64,000 nucleotides of DNA. It comes from Stutzerimonas nitrititolerans (GTDB lineage: Bacteria; Pseudomonadota; Gammaproteobacteria; Pseudomonadales; Pseudomonadaceae). The notes under the pieces are model-generated. The model made no database searches. It worked only from the letters and a program-made list of their open reading frames with translations, and was not told the origin of the DNA. Location: assembly GCF_003696285.1 (NCBI RefSeq), contig NZ_RFFL01000001.1, positions 402,224 through 466,223 of the forward strand. The letters run 5' to 3'. Position numbers and translations under genes: made by a program. How positions within the stretch are numbered: position 1 is the stretch's first letter; every line of letters begins with the position of its first letter. Of the stretch, positions 40,986 through 50,022 are shown piece after piece.

Positions 40986-41960
40986 TCAGAACAGCTTCAG
41001 CGGCTCCTCCTGCAGAGCGGACATCTGCTCGCGCAGGATCAGGATCTGGTCGCCCCAGTAGCGCTCGCTGCCGAACCAGGGAAAACTCATGGGAAATGCC
41101 GGGTCGTCCCAGCGGCGCGCGAGCCAGGCGCTGTAGTGGAGCAGGCGCAGCGCACGCAGGGCTTCGATCAGAGGGAGTTCGCGCGGCGTGAAGTCGTGGA
41201 ATTCGTTGTAGCCCTCGACCAGTTCGGACAGTTGCCCGAGGCGCTCATGGCGCTCGCCGGCCAGCATCATCCAGATGTCCTGTACCGACGGCCCCATGCG
41301 GCAATCGTCCAGGTCGACCAGATAAAAGGCGTCGTCGCGGGCGAGGATGTTGCCGGGATGGCAGTCGCCATGCAGCCGGATCGGTTGGAAGTCCGTCCTG
41401 GCGAAGACGTCTTCGACGCGCTTGAGCAGGTCGCGGGCGACCGACTCGTAGGCTGGCAGCAGGCTTCTCGGGACGAACCCGCCATCGAGCAAGGTGCTCA
41501 GCGAGGCGTGGCCGAAATTCTCCACGCCCAGGGTCTCGCGATGCTCGAAGGGGTGGCTGGCACTCACGGCGTGCATGCGCCCGAGCAACTGGCCGAGGCG
41601 ATAGAGCTGATCGAGATTGCCAGGCTCCGGGGCTCGGCCGCCACGGCGCGGAAACAGTGCGAAGCGAAAGCCGGCATGGGTGTGGAGCGTCTGACCGTCG
41701 CGCTCCAGCGGCGCCACCACGGGAATCTCCCGCTCGGCCAGTTCCAGGCTGAAGCGGTGTTCCTCGAGAATCGCCGCGTCGCTCCAGCGATGGGGGCGGT
41801 AGAACTTGGCGATCAGCGGTGTGCTGTCCTCGATGCCCACCTGATAGACGCGGTTTTCATAGCTGTTCAGCGCCAGCACGCGGGCATCGCTGAGGTAGCC
41901 AAGGCTTTCCACCGCATCGAGCACCAGGTCGGGTGTGAGTGTGTCGAAGGGGTGGGACAT
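40986..41960 (-). CDS. srkA: stress response kinase A
   Basis: SrkA (YihE) is a Ser/Thr kinase of the aminoglycoside-phosphotransferase fold that protects E. coli from stress-linked cell death. The 324-residue product has the phosphotransferase motifs: catalytic loop LHGDCHPGNIL and the metal-binding DLDDCRMGP. The N-terminal NSYENRVYQVG segment is also typical. The start at 41960 (MSHPFDTLTP) is the standard one. It converges with the YdcF-type gene and is 69 bases downstream of the comF stop on the same strand. Confidence 0.92.
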   Translation of the reverse strand: MSHPFDTLTPDLVLDAVESLGYLSDARVLALNSYENRVYQVGIEDSTPLIAKFYRPHRWSDAAILEEHRFSLELAEREIPVVAPLERDGQTLHTHAGFRFALFPRRGGRAPEPGNLDQLYRLGQLLGRMHAVSASHPFEHRETLGVENFGHASLSTLLDGGFVPRSLLPAYESVARDLLKRVEDVFARTDFQPIRLHGDCHPGNILARDDAFYLVDLDDCRMGPSVQDIWMMLAGERHERLGQLSELVEGYNEFHDFTPRELPLIEALRALRLLHYSAWLARRWDDPAFPMSFPWFGSERYWGDQILILREQMSALQEEPLKLF

Positions 41961-42029
41961 GGTCGGCTCCGTGAGTGGGGCGGCCAGTGTATTGCACTGG
42001 GGCGTTTAAACAACCGCGGCGCACGGCGC

Positions 42030-42737
42030 TCACTCGCCCGGCTTGGGCGTACGCGCCAGGCAGTAGATATCGACCCGCGCGGCGCCGCCCCGTTTCAACA
42101 GGCGCGCCAGTGCCTCGGCGGTGGCGCCGGTGGTGAATACGTCATCGATGACCGCCAGATGCTGCCCGCGCAGGACCTGTCCTTCGACCAGCGCGAAGGC
42201 CTGGCGCAGGTTGCGGCGGCGGGCCGCGGCGTCCAGTTGCTGCTGGGAGGCTGTGTCCTGGATGCGCTGCGCCAGGTCGTTGCGAACCGGAATCTGCAAG
42301 ACGGGGCTCAGCCAGTCCGCCAGCATTCGCGCCTGGTTGAAACCGCGCTGGCGCAGCCGCTTGCGTGCCAGGGGCACCGGCAGCAGAGCCTCGGGCCGCG
42401 GCAGCCCTTCATCGAAGGCATGTTGCAGGTGGCGCGCCAGGTGTTCGGCGAGCAGTCGCCCGAATGGCCAGCGCGACTGGTGCTTGAAGCGCGTGATCAG
42501 GCTGTCCACCGGAAAGGCGAAGCGCCACGGGACGGCGACGTGATCGAAAGCCGGCGGATGCATGAGGCACTCGCCGCAGACCGCGCCGGCCACCGGCAAT
42601 GGCAAAGCGCAGATGCTGCATTGACTGCCGAGCCAGGGCAGCTCCGCTTCGCAGCTCGGACATAGCGACTGACCGGGTTCGCAGCGTTCGTCGCAAAGTT
42701 GACAGCTGTGTTCGAATTTTAACCAGTTGTAAACCAT
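42030..42737 (-). CDS. comF: ComF-family phosphoribosyltransferase
   Basis: A 235-residue protein with an N-terminal double zinc ribbon (CQLCDERC, CPSC, CSIC and CGEC pairs) and a type I phosphoribosyltransferase domain whose PRPP loop reads VIDDVFTTGATA. ComF proteins are needed for DNA uptake in naturally competent bacteria; E. coli GntX is a relative. P. stutzeri is naturally transformable, so a competence role is plausible. The ATG at 42737 has a purine-rich AGGAAAGGAA upstream, and this leader contains the BirA-type operator of the divergent bioB gene. Confidence 0.88.
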   Translation of the reverse strand: MVYNWLKFEHSCQLCDERCEPGQSLCPSCEAELPWLGSQCSICALPLPVAGAVCGECLMHPPAFDHVAVPWRFAFPVDSLITRFKHQSRWPFGRLLAEHLARHLQHAFDEGLPRPEALLPVPLARKRLRQRGFNQARMLADWLSPVLQIPVRNDLAQRIQDTASQQQLDAAARRRNLRQAFALVEGQVLRGQHLAVIDDVFTTGATAEALARLLKRGGAARVDIYCLARTPKPGE

Positions 42738-42780
42738 GATTCCTTTCCTGGTTGACAGGTTGTCCGGCTTGGCTAACCAT
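42727..42780 (+). promoter_or_regulatory. BirA-type biotin operator overlapping the bioB promoter
   Basis: TTGTAAACC (42727-42735) and GGTTGACAG (42750-42758) are separated by 14 bases. The left half is a perfect match and the right half a 7-of-9 match to the known BirA operator TTGTAAACC-N14/15-GGTTTACAA. The right half contains TTGACA (42752-42757), a perfect -35; the -10 at the proper spacing is AACCAT, which is weak. Biotin-loaded BirA would therefore block bioB transcription. The left half overlaps the comF start codon. Confidence 0.78.
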
Positions 42781-42823
42781 TTCGCATCCGTGCCCAGCCG
42801 CCTATTAATTACAAGGAATGCCC

Positions 42824-43879
42824 ATGAGCGCCACCGCTGCTTGCGCCACCCGCCACGACTGGTCCCTCGCCGAGGTCAAGGCGCTCTTCGAGCAACCCTT
42901 TAACGATCTGCTGTTCCAGGCGCAGACCGTGCACCGCCAGCACTTCGACGCCAACCGCGTGCAGGTCTCCACGCTGCTGTCGATCAAGACCGGCGCCTGC
43001 CCCGAAGACTGCAAGTACTGTCCGCAATCGGGCCATTACAACACCGGCCTGGATAAAGAGAAGCTGATGGAAGTGCAGAAGGTGCTGGACGCGGCGGCCG
43101 AAGCCAAGGCCATCGGTTCCACCCGTTTCTGCATGGGCGCGGCCTGGAAGCACCCTTCCGCCAAGGACATGCCCTACGTGTTGAAAATGGTCGAAGGGGT
43201 CAAGGCGCTGGGCCTGGAAACCTGCATGACCCTGGGCAAGCTCGACCAGGAACAGACCCGCGCGCTGGCTGCCGCCGGGCTGGATTACTACAACCACAAC
43301 CTCGACACCTCGCCGGAATTCTACGGCAACATCATCACCACCCGTACCTATGCCGAACGTCTGCAGACGCTGAGCTACGTGCGCGATGCAGGGATGAAAA
43401 TCTGCTCCGGCGGCATCCTCGGCATGGGCGAGTCGCTGGACGATCGCGCCGGGCTGCTGATCCAACTGGCTAACCTGCCGGAGCATCCGGAGTCGGTGCC
43501 GATCAACATGCTGGTCAAGGTGAAAGGCACGCCGTTGGCCGAAGAGCAGGACGTCGACCCCTTTGACTTCATCCGCATGCTCGCCGTGGCGCGGATCATG
43601 ATGCCCAGGTCCCACGTGCGCCTGTCCGCCGGGCGCGAGCAGATGAACGAGCAGATGCAGGCCCTGGCCTTCTTCGCTGGCGCCAATTCGATCTTCTACG
43701 GCGAGAAACTGCTGACCACCGGCAACCCGCAGGCCGACAAGGACATGCTGCTGTTCAAGCGCCTGGGTATCCAGCCCGAAGCGCGCCAGGAACACGACGA
43801 TGAAGTACACCAGGCCGCCATCGAGCAGGCGCTGATGGAGCAGCGGGATTCCACGTTGTTCTATAACGCGGCGGTCTGA
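42824..43879 (+). CDS. bioB: biotin synthase BioB
   Basis: Radical-SAM enzyme that inserts sulfur into dethiobiotin. The 351-residue product has the SAM cluster motif in [17 protein letters not shown] and the later conserved Cys and Arg residues of the 2Fe-2S site (for example in RLSAGRE). The start [13 protein letters not shown] at 42824 has an AAGGA ribosome binding site and gives family length. It is divergent from comF, under the BirA-type operator, and begins the bioB-F-H-C-D series. A 119-base gap with a palindrome separates it from bioF. Confidence 0.97.
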   Translation: MSATAACATRHDWSLAEVKALFEQPFNDLLFQAQTVHRQHFDANRVQVSTLLSIKTGACPEDCKYCPQSGHYNTGLDKEKLMEVQKVLDAAAEAKAIGSTRFCMGAAWKHPSAKDMPYVLKMVEGVKALGLETCMTLGKLDQEQTRALAAAGLDYYNHNLDTSPEFYGNIITTRTYAERLQTLSYVRDAGMKICSGGILGMGESLDDRAGLLIQLANLPEHPESVPINMLVKVKGTPLAEEQDVDPFDFIRMLAVARIMMPRSHVRLSAGREQMNEQMQALAFFAGANSIFYGEKLLTTGNPQADKDMLLFKRLGIQPEARQEHDDEVHQAAIEQALMEQRDSTLFYNAAV

Positions 43880-43953
43880 TGGCCCGAGTGGTGGATGGAT
43901 AAAGCCTCAGCTGCGCGCCCCGATCCTCCTACGCCAGCCCAACCCTTTCGTAG

Positions 43954-43982
43954 GGTGGATAATCCGCTTGCGGTTATCCACC
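43954..43982. repeat. GGTGGATAA extragenic palindrome
   Basis: GGTGGATAA (43954-43962) and TTATCCACC (43974-43982) flank a short CCGC-TTG-CGG centre in the bioB-bioF gap. The hairpin is close to a GTGGATAAC...GTTATCCAC palindrome frequent in pseudomonad intergenic DNA. It may stabilise the upstream mRNA end. It ends 17 bases before the bioF start. Confidence 0.65.
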
Positions 43983-43998
43983 GTTGCCGGTTCCGCCC

Positions 43999-45180
43999 AT
44001 GACATTCGATCTCGCCTCGCGCCTCGCCGCCCGCCGCGCCGAACATCTTTACCGCCAGCGTCCGTTGCTGCAGACGCCGCAGGGGCCGGATGTGATGGTC
44101 GATGGCGAGCGGTTGCTGGCATTCAGTTCCAACGACTACCTGGGCCTGGCCAATCACCCCGAGGTGATCGCTGCCATGCAGCAAGGTGCCGCGAAGTGGG
44201 GTGTCGGTGGTGGCGCCTCGCACCTGGTGATCGGCCATGTCACGCCGCATCACGAACTGGAAGAGGCGCTGGCCGACTTCACCGGGCGACCGCGTGCGCT
44301 GCTGTTCTCCACGGGCTACATGGCCAATCTCGCCGCCGTCACCGCGCTGGTGGGGCAGGGCGACACTGTGCTGGAGGACCGCCTCAACCATGCCTCGCTA
44401 CTGGACGCCGGTCTGCTCAGCGGCGCGCGCTTTTCGCGCTACCTGCACAACGATGCCGGGAGCCTGGGCAAGCGTCTGGACAAGGCCGTCGGCAACACCC
44501 TGGTGGTGACCGATGGCGTATTCAGCATGGACGGCGACCTGGCCGATCTGCCGGCGATCTGTGCTGAAGCCAGGCAGCGCGACGCCTGGGTGATGGTCGA
44601 CGATGCCCATGGTTTCGGCCCGCTGGGTGCGGCGGGCGGCGGCGTCGTCGAGCATTTCGGGCTGGGCATCGATGAGGTGCCAGTGCTGGTCGGTACCCTG
44701 GGCAAGGCCTTCGGCACCGCCGGTGCCTTCGTCGCCGGCAGCGAGGCGCTGATCGAGACGCTGATCCAGTTCGCCCGGCCCTACATCTATACCACCAGCC
44801 AGCCGCCCGCGGTGGCCTGCGCAACCCTGAAAAGCCTCGAGCTGCTGCGCCGTGAAAACTGGCGCCGTGAACACCTGAATCGCCTCATCGCCCGTTTCCG
44901 CCAGGGCGCCGCCGAAATCGGCCTGAGCCTGATGGACAGCCCGACACCCATCCAGCCGATCCTGGTTGGCAGCAGCGAGCGTGCGCTGAAGCTATCCGCG
45001 GTGCTACGCGAGCGCGGCCTTCTGGTCGGCGCGATTCGCCCTCCTACCGTGCCGGCCGGTAGCGCGCGCCTGCGGGTCACTTTCAGCGCCGCGCACAGCG
45101 AAGCGCAAGTGGAACGTCTGCTGGATATCCTGGCCGAATGCTGGAATCGATTGGCCGAGGAGCCTGAAACGGATGCCTGA
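43999..45180 (+). CDS. bioF: 8-amino-7-oxononanoate synthase BioF
   Basis: PLP enzyme that condenses pimeloyl-ACP (or -CoA) with L-alanine. The 393-residue product has the PLP-binding Lys in [10 protein letters not shown] and the [10 protein letters not shown] motif upstream. The start [14 protein letters not shown] at 43999 is used; a slightly longer frame from 43984 lacks support. Its 3' end overlaps the bioH start by eight bases, so bioF and bioH are coupled. Confidence 0.97.
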   Translation: MTFDLASRLAARRAEHLYRQRPLLQTPQGPDVMVDGERLLAFSSNDYLGLANHPEVIAAMQQGAAKWGVGGGASHLVIGHVTPHHELEEALADFTGRPRALLFSTGYMANLAAVTALVGQGDTVLEDRLNHASLLDAGLLSGARFSRYLHNDAGSLGKRLDKAVGNTLVVTDGVFSMDGDLADLPAICAEARQRDAWVMVDDAHGFGPLGAAGGGVVEHFGLGIDEVPVLVGTLGKAFGTAGAFVAGSEALIETLIQFARPYIYTTSQPPAVACATLKSLELLRRENWRREHLNRLIARFRQGAAEIGLSLMDSPTPIQPILVGSSERALKLSAVLRERGLLVGAIRPPTVPAGSARLRVTFSAAHSEAQVERLLDILAECWNRLAEEPETDA

Positions 45181-45895
45181 TCAGCTTGTTTTGTTGCCCG
45201 GCTGGGCGTTCGGACCGGCCGCATTACAGCCGTTATGCCAGGCCTTGTCCGAGCAGTCGCCGGATCTCGAGGTGGTGGTCGAGCCGTTGCCGGAGCTGGC
45301 CGATGCCGATGCCTGGCTCGACGAGCTGGACCGACGCCTGCCACGCAATACCTGGCTTGCCGGCTGGTCCTTGGGTGGCATGCTGGCGACGCAACTGGCT
45401 GCGCGTCGTGGCGACGCCTGCCGCGGGTTGCTGACCATCGCCAGCAACCCCTGTTTTCGTGCGCGCATCGATTGGTCGCGCGCCATGGCCGAGAACATCT
45501 TCGATGCCTTCCATGAGGCGTTCCGCCTGGACCCGCAGGAAACCCTGAAACGTTTTCGCTCGCTCTGCAGCCGCGGCGGTTTCGATCCGCGCACGCTGGC
45601 GCGCCAGCTGCAGGTCAGTCAGTCGCAGGCGTCGCCCGAGGTGCTGGATGCGGGGCTGCAGCTCCTGGCGAAGCTGGATGGCAGATCCTCGCTTAGGGAC
45701 TACTTCGGTCCACAGCTGCACGTGTTCGGCGGGCGTGACGCCCTGGTCCCGGCCTCGGCCGCCGATGCCCTGGGCAGCTGGATGCCCGGCGTGACCATCA
45801 AGGTGCTGGCCGATGCGAGCCATGCATTGCCGCTGGAGCGCGCCGAGGAAGTGGCCGGCGCGATGCTGGCCATGATCAGCGGAGTGCGGGGATGA
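45173..45895 (+). CDS. bioH: pimeloyl-ACP methyl ester esterase BioH
   Basis: Alpha/beta hydrolase that removes the methyl group from pimeloyl-ACP methyl ester, ending BioC-primed chain synthesis. The 240-residue product has the nucleophile elbow GWSLGG, an Asp in FGGRDALVP and the catalytic His in DASHALPLE. The start overlaps bioF and the end overlaps bioC, so translation is coupled along the operon. Having bioH inside the operon is typical of pseudomonads and unlike E. coli. Confidence 0.95.
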   Translation: MPDQLVLLPGWAFGPAALQPLCQALSEQSPDLEVVVEPLPELADADAWLDELDRRLPRNTWLAGWSLGGMLATQLAARRGDACRGLLTIASNPCFRARIDWSRAMAENIFDAFHEAFRLDPQETLKRFRSLCSRGGFDPRTLARQLQVSQSQASPEVLDAGLQLLAKLDGRSSLRDYFGPQLHVFGGRDALVPASAADALGSWMPGVTIKVLADASHALPLERAEEVAGAMLAMISGVRG

Positions 45896-46713
45896 GCGAC
45901 CCGGCTGTGGCAGTCTCGCCCACGTCAGAGTCGGAATTACCCGACAAGCGCCAGGTCGCGGCGTCGTTTTCCCGCGCGGCGGCCAGCTACGATGCGGTCG
46001 CCGAGCTGCAACGCGCGGTCGGCAATGCCCTGATCGAGCGGCTGCCCGCCGGCTTGTGCCCCACTCGCTGGCTCGATCTGGGCAGCGGTACCGGCTATTT
46101 CTCGCGTGCGCTGGCGAACCGCTTTCCGCACGCCGATGGCGTGGCGCTGGATATCGCCGAGGGCATGCTGCGCCATGCACGCCCGAAGGGCGGCGCGACT
46201 TCGTTCGTGGCGGGGGACGCCGAACGCCTGCCGCTGCGCAGCACTTCGCTGGACCTGCTGTTCTCCAGCCTGGCGCTGCAGTGGTGCGAGGATTTCGCTG
46301 CGGTGCTGAACGAGGCCGAGCGGGTGCTGCGTCCGGGTGGCGTCTTCGCCTTCAGTAGCCTGTGCAGCGGTACCCTGCAGGAGCTGCGCGACAGCTGGCA
46401 GGCGGTGGATGGCTTTGCCCACGTCAATCGCTTCCGTTCGTTCGAGGCCTATCAGGAGTTCTGCGCGACCAGCCGCTTGCGCTGCCTGGTGCTCGACATG
46501 CGGCCCAGCGTGCTGCACTTCTCCGAGCTGCGTCAGTTGACTCACGAGCTCAAGGCGCTCGGCGCGCACAACCTCAATCCGGGACGCCCCGGCGGGCTCA
46601 CTGGGCGGGCGCGCATTCGTGCACTGATCGAGGCCTACGAGCGCTTCCGTACGCCGTCCGGGCTGCCGGCGACCTATCGGGTCGTCTACGGCCTGTTATG
46701 CAAGGAGTCCTGA
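45892..46713 (+). CDS. bioC: malonyl-ACP O-methyltransferase BioC
   Basis: SAM-dependent enzyme that methylates malonyl-ACP so that fatty acid synthesis can build the pimeloyl chain. The 273-residue protein has the SAM motif [11 protein letters not shown] and the [15 protein letters not shown] stretch typical of BioC. The start overlaps the bioH stop (ATGA). bioD begins one base after its stop. Confidence 0.95.
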   Translation: MSDPAVAVSPTSESELPDKRQVAASFSRAAASYDAVAELQRAVGNALIERLPAGLCPTRWLDLGSGTGYFSRALANRFPHADGVALDIAEGMLRHARPKGGATSFVAGDAERLPLRSTSLDLLFSSLALQWCEDFAAVLNEAERVLRPGGVFAFSSLCSGTLQELRDSWQAVDGFAHVNRFRSFEAYQEFCATSRLRCLVLDMRPSVLHFSELRQLTHELKALGAHNLNPGRPGGLTGRARIRALIEAYERFRTPSGLPATYRVVYGLLCKES

Positions 46714-46714
46714 G

Positions 46715-47395
46715 ATGACGACAGCCTTTTTCGTCACCGGAACCGACACCGAGGTCGGCAAGACCACCGTCGCCGCCGGCCTGCTGCATGCCGCGCGAAA
46801 GGCCGGGTTCAGTACCGCGGCGGCAAAGCCGGTCGCTTCCGGCTGCGAGGTGACGGCCGATGGGCTGCGCAACGGTGATGCGCTGGCGCTGCTCGGAGAA
46901 TGCTCCCTGCCGATGCGCTACGAGCAGGTCAATCCTTTTGCCTTCGAGCCGGCCATTGCCCCACATCTGGCAGCACGCGAGGTCGGTATCGAATTGACGG
47001 CGGCGCTGATGGCCGAATCGGTTCGGCGAATGCTGGCGTTGCAGGCCGACTTCTCCCTGGTCGAAGGTGCCGGTGGCTGGCGCGTGCCGCTGGCAGGCGG
47101 CGAGAACCTGTCGGATCTGGCGATAATGCTGGGCTTGCCGGTGATCCTGGTGGTGGGCGTCCGCCTGGGGTGCATCAACCACGCGCTGCTCAGCGCCGAA
47201 GCCATCGAACGCGACGGCCTGCGGCTCGCCGGTTGGGTCGCCAATATCGTCGATCCGGCCACGTCGCGGCTGGAAGAGAATCTCGCCACCTTGGCTGATC
47301 GACTTCCGGCACCCTGCCTGGGACAGGTGCCCCGCCTGTCCGCCGCGACGCCGGCCCAGGTTGCCGCCTGCCTTGATCTGCAGCTGCTCCGCTGA
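46715..47395 (+). CDS. bioD: dethiobiotin synthetase BioD
   Basis: ATP-dependent closure of the ureido ring of dethiobiotin. The 226-residue product has the P-loop FVTGTDTEVGKTT at the N terminus and VEGAGGWRVPL, the family's second nucleotide-binding segment. It is the last gene of the biotin operon. The next gene, an orphan small protein, starts 105 bases downstream. Confidence 0.97.
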   Translation: MTTAFFVTGTDTEVGKTTVAAGLLHAARKAGFSTAAAKPVASGCEVTADGLRNGDALALLGECSLPMRYEQVNPFAFEPAIAPHLAAREVGIELTAALMAESVRRMLALQADFSLVEGAGGWRVPLAGGENLSDLAIMLGLPVILVVGVRLGCINHALLSAEAIERDGLRLAGWVANIVDPATSRLEENLATLADRLPAPCLGQVPRLSAATPAQVAACLDLQLLR

Positions 47396-47500
47396 TGCTT
47401 TGCGAGCCTCTGAAGCCGGCTTCCTTATAACCAGGTGCCACTGGCACTGGTGCGCCGGCTCTGCTTCAATGATGGCGAATTGATTGACAGGAACAGCGCC

Positions 47501-47755
47501 ATGGAAATCAACAGCCTCCTTTCCTCCGGCCTCGGCGCTTATCAGGCCGGGCAGCAACGTATCGAGACGGCCGCGGATGCTATTGCCAGCGCTGCGCTAC
47601 CGGTCGCCGACAGCTCCCAGGCGGTGGCGGAAGTCGTCGAGCTGACCGAACAGTTGGTCCAGATGAAGGTCGGCGAACATACCGCCAACGCTGGCGCGCG
47701 GATGATCCAGAGCGCCGACGAAGTGCTCGGGACGCTGATCAACACCATCGCCTGA
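47501..47755 (+). CDS. 84-residue protein resembling the ends of flagellar axial proteins
   Basis: A small protein with no signal peptide. Its N-terminal helix (SGLGAYQAGQQRIETAADAI) resembles the conserved N terminus of flagellar rod and hook proteins, and its C terminus (VVELTEQLVQMKV, then IQSADEVLGTLIN) closely resembles the conserved C-terminal helix of FlgE/FlgG-type proteins. The middle domain is absent. The start at 47501 follows a GACAGGAA ribosome binding site. It sits between bioD and the FadE gene, the same place as a hypothetical gene in P. aeruginosa. Function is unknown; no flagellar gene is adjacent. Confidence 0.7.
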   Translation: MEINSLLSSGLGAYQAGQQRIETAADAIASAALPVADSSQAVAEVVELTEQLVQMKVGEHTANAGARMIQSADEVLGTLINTIA

Positions 47756-47853
47756 ACGCCCGGCCATCTGGCCGGTGCGGTGCCCATCAGTGGCACCCTT
47801 GCCCTTTCCTTCCAGAACGAAAAGGATACCGATTACGGTGTTCCGGTCACGGC

Positions 47854-47898
47854 TTGACATCGTCCAGGCCGAAACGTATGTTTCAAACGCCTGTTTGA
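47854..47898 (+). promoter_or_regulatory. fadE1 promoter with PsrA-type operator
   Basis: TTGACA (47854-47859) and TATGTT (47877-47882) are 17 bases apart, a good sigma-70 promoter. Directly after it lies TCAAAC-GCCT-GTTTGA (47883-47898), a perfect dyad fitting the known PsrA motif [GC]AAAC-N2-4-GTTT[GC]. The dyad covers the predicted transcription start near 47889, so binding should repress; PsrA releases DNA on binding long-chain fatty acids. Confidence 0.75.
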
Positions 47899-47992
47899 CC
47901 TGCGGCGCAACTGCCGGGGTCACGAATCCGATCAAGAGCTGACCGGACAACCGGTCACCTGAACCAAAGAACCCACCGCTGAGGTTTACGCT

Positions 47993-49798
47993 ATGCCCGA
48001 TTACAAGGCCCCCTTGCGCGATATCCGTTTCGTACGTGACGAGCTGCTCGGCTACGAGGCGCATTATCAGAGCCTTCCGGGTTGTGAAGACGCCACCCCG
48101 GACATGGTCAACGCCATCCTCGACGAAGGCGCCAAGTTCTGTGAGCAAGTCATCGCCCCGCTGAACCGTGTAGGCGATCTGGAAGGTTGCACCTGGAGCG
48201 AATCCGGTGTGAAGACGCCGACCGGCTTCAAGGAGGCCTATCAGCAGTTCGTCGAGGGCGGCTGGCCGAGCCTGGCCCACGACGTCGAGCATGGCGGCCA
48301 GGGCCTGCCGGAATCCCTCGGCATGGCCATCAGCGAGATGGTCGGTGAAGCCAACTGGTCCTGGGGCATGTACCCTGGCCTGTCCCACGGCGCGATGAAC
48401 ACCCTGCATGCCCACGGCACGCCCGAGCAGCAGCAGACCTACCTGACCAAGCTGGTATCCGGCGAGTGGACCGGCACCATGTGCCTGACCGAGCCGCATT
48501 GCGGCACGGACCTGGGCATGCTGCGCACCAAGGCCGAGCCTCAGGCCGATGGCAGCTACAAGGTCAGCGGCACCAAGATCTTCATCTCCGCGGGCGAGCA
48601 TGACATGGCCGACAACATCGTCCATATCGTACTGGCCCGTCTGCCCGATGCGCCGCAAGGCACCAAGGGTATTTCGCTGTTCATCGTGCCGAAGTTCCTG
48701 CCGAACGCCGAAGGCGGCGTGGGCGAGCGCAATGGCGTGTCCTGTGGCTCGCTGGAGCACAAGATGGGCATCCACGGCAACGCCACCTGCGTGATGAACT
48801 TCGACAGCGCTACCGGTTTCCTGATCGGCCCGCCGAACAAGGGCCTGAACTGCATGTTCACCTTCATGAACACTGCCCGTCTGGGTACCGCCCTGCAGGG
48901 CCTGGCCCATGCCGAGATCGGTTTCCAGGGTGGCATCAAGTACGCACGCGAACGTCTGCAGATGCGTTCGCTGACCGGCCCGAAAGCGCCCGAGAAAGCC
49001 GCTGACCCGATCATCGTGCATCCGGACGTGCGCCGCATGCTGCTGACCATGAAGGCCTTCGCCGAAGGCAACCGCGCGATGCTCTACTACGCCGCCAAGC
49101 AGGTGGACATCGTCCAGCGCAGCCAGGACGAGGAGCAGCGCAAGGCCGCCGACGCCATGCTCGCGTTCCTCACCCCGATCGCCAAGGCGTTCATGACCGA
49201 AGTGGGCTTCGAGGCCGCCAACCACGGCGTGCAGATCTACGGTGGCCACGGCTTCATCGCCGAGTGGGGCATGGAGCAGAACGTGCGCGACAGCCGCATC
49301 TCCTGCCTGTACGAAGGCACCACTGGCATCCAGGCACTCGACCTGCTGGGCCGCAAGGTGCTGATGACGCAGGGCGAGGCGCTGAAAGGCTTCACCAAGG
49401 TGGTGCACAAGTTCTGCCAGGCCAACGAAGGCAACGAGTCGATCAAGCAGTTCGTCGAGCCGCTGGCCAAGCTGAACAAGGAGTGGGGCGATCTGACCAT
49501 GAAGGTCGGCATGGCTGCCATGAAGAACCGTGAGGAAGTCGGTGCCGCGTCGGTGGATTACCTGATGTACTGCGGTTACGCCTGCCTGGCCTACTTCTGG
49601 GCCGACATGGCGCGCCTGGCCTCCGAGAAGATCGCCGCCGGCGAAGACAGCGACGGCTTCTACACCGCCAAGGTGCAGACGGCGCGCTTCTACTTCCAGC
49701 GCATCCTGCCGCGTACCCGTGCGCATGTGGAAACCATGCTCTCCGGTGCCGACAACCTGATGGACATGGACGAGGCTCACTTCGAGCTGGCCTATTAA
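47993..49798 (+). CDS. fadE1: acyl-CoA dehydrogenase, FadE1 type
   Basis: FAD-dependent first step of fatty acid beta-oxidation. The 601-residue product is of the large bacterial acyl-CoA dehydrogenase subgroup with an extra C-terminal domain. The N-terminal acyl-CoA dehydrogenase fold includes [13 protein letters not shown] (FAD-binding region), a central beta domain, and the C-terminal helical region with [16 protein letters not shown]. The location after bioD matches the P. aeruginosa PA0506/fadE1 region. A PsrA-type operator in front supports fatty-acid control. About 64% of residues appear shared with the second copy at 51500 by eye. Confidence 0.9.
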   Translation: MPDYKAPLRDIRFVRDELLGYEAHYQSLPGCEDATPDMVNAILDEGAKFCEQVIAPLNRVGDLEGCTWSESGVKTPTGFKEAYQQFVEGGWPSLAHDVEHGGQGLPESLGMAISEMVGEANWSWGMYPGLSHGAMNTLHAHGTPEQQQTYLTKLVSGEWTGTMCLTEPHCGTDLGMLRTKAEPQADGSYKVSGTKIFISAGEHDMADNIVHIVLARLPDAPQGTKGISLFIVPKFLPNAEGGVGERNGVSCGSLEHKMGIHGNATCVMNFDSATGFLIGPPNKGLNCMFTFMNTARLGTALQGLAHAEIGFQGGIKYARERLQMRSLTGPKAPEKAADPIIVHPDVRRMLLTMKAFAEGNRAMLYYAAKQVDIVQRSQDEEQRKAADAMLAFLTPIAKAFMTEVGFEAANHGVQIYGGHGFIAEWGMEQNVRDSRISCLYEGTTGIQALDLLGRKVLMTQGEALKGFTKVVHKFCQANEGNESIKQFVEPLAKLNKEWGDLTMKVGMAAMKNREEVGAASVDYLMYCGYACLAYFWADMARLASEKIAAGEDSDGFYTAKVQTARFYFQRILPRTRAHVETMLSGADNLMDMDEAHFELAY

Positions 49799-49815
49799 GG
49801 CACCCTGACCAGGCG

Positions 49816-49835
49816 ACCGCTGCTTCGGCAGCGGT
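49816..49835 (+). terminator. UUCG-loop hairpin downstream of fadE1
   Basis: ACCGCTGC (49816-49823), TTCG, GCAGCGGT (49828-49835): an 8-bp stem closed by a C(UUCG)G tetraloop, very stable in RNA. No U-tract follows directly; it may protect the fadE1 mRNA end upstream of the next terminator. Confidence 0.6.
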
Positions 49836-49850
49836 TCGGGTGGATGACAG

Positions 49851-49882
49851 AACCTCGCTCCCTGGGCGGGGTTTTGTTTTTT
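49851..49882 (+). terminator. intrinsic terminator after fadE1
   Basis: AACCTCGC (49851-49858) pairs with GCGGGGTT (49866-49873; one wobble pair), followed by TTTTGTTTTTT. This is a standard Rho-independent terminator separating fadE1 from the diguanylate cyclase gene. Confidence 0.8.
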
Positions 49883-50022
49883 CCGACGGTAATATCGCGC
49901 GTGCTTGTGGTAAATCCCGTCCGCGAAAACACGCCGAGTCGCCGTTTTGCCTCCCGTGAGGTGAATGAGTCGCCAAGTGCAGGCAGAATGCCTGCTTTCC
50001 ACGGTCCATCGTCGGAACCTTC

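Noticed and set aside
47780..47800. possible sigma-54 promoter (TGGCAC near TTGCC)
   Set aside because: The spacing between the GG and GC elements is too short for sigma-54 recognition.
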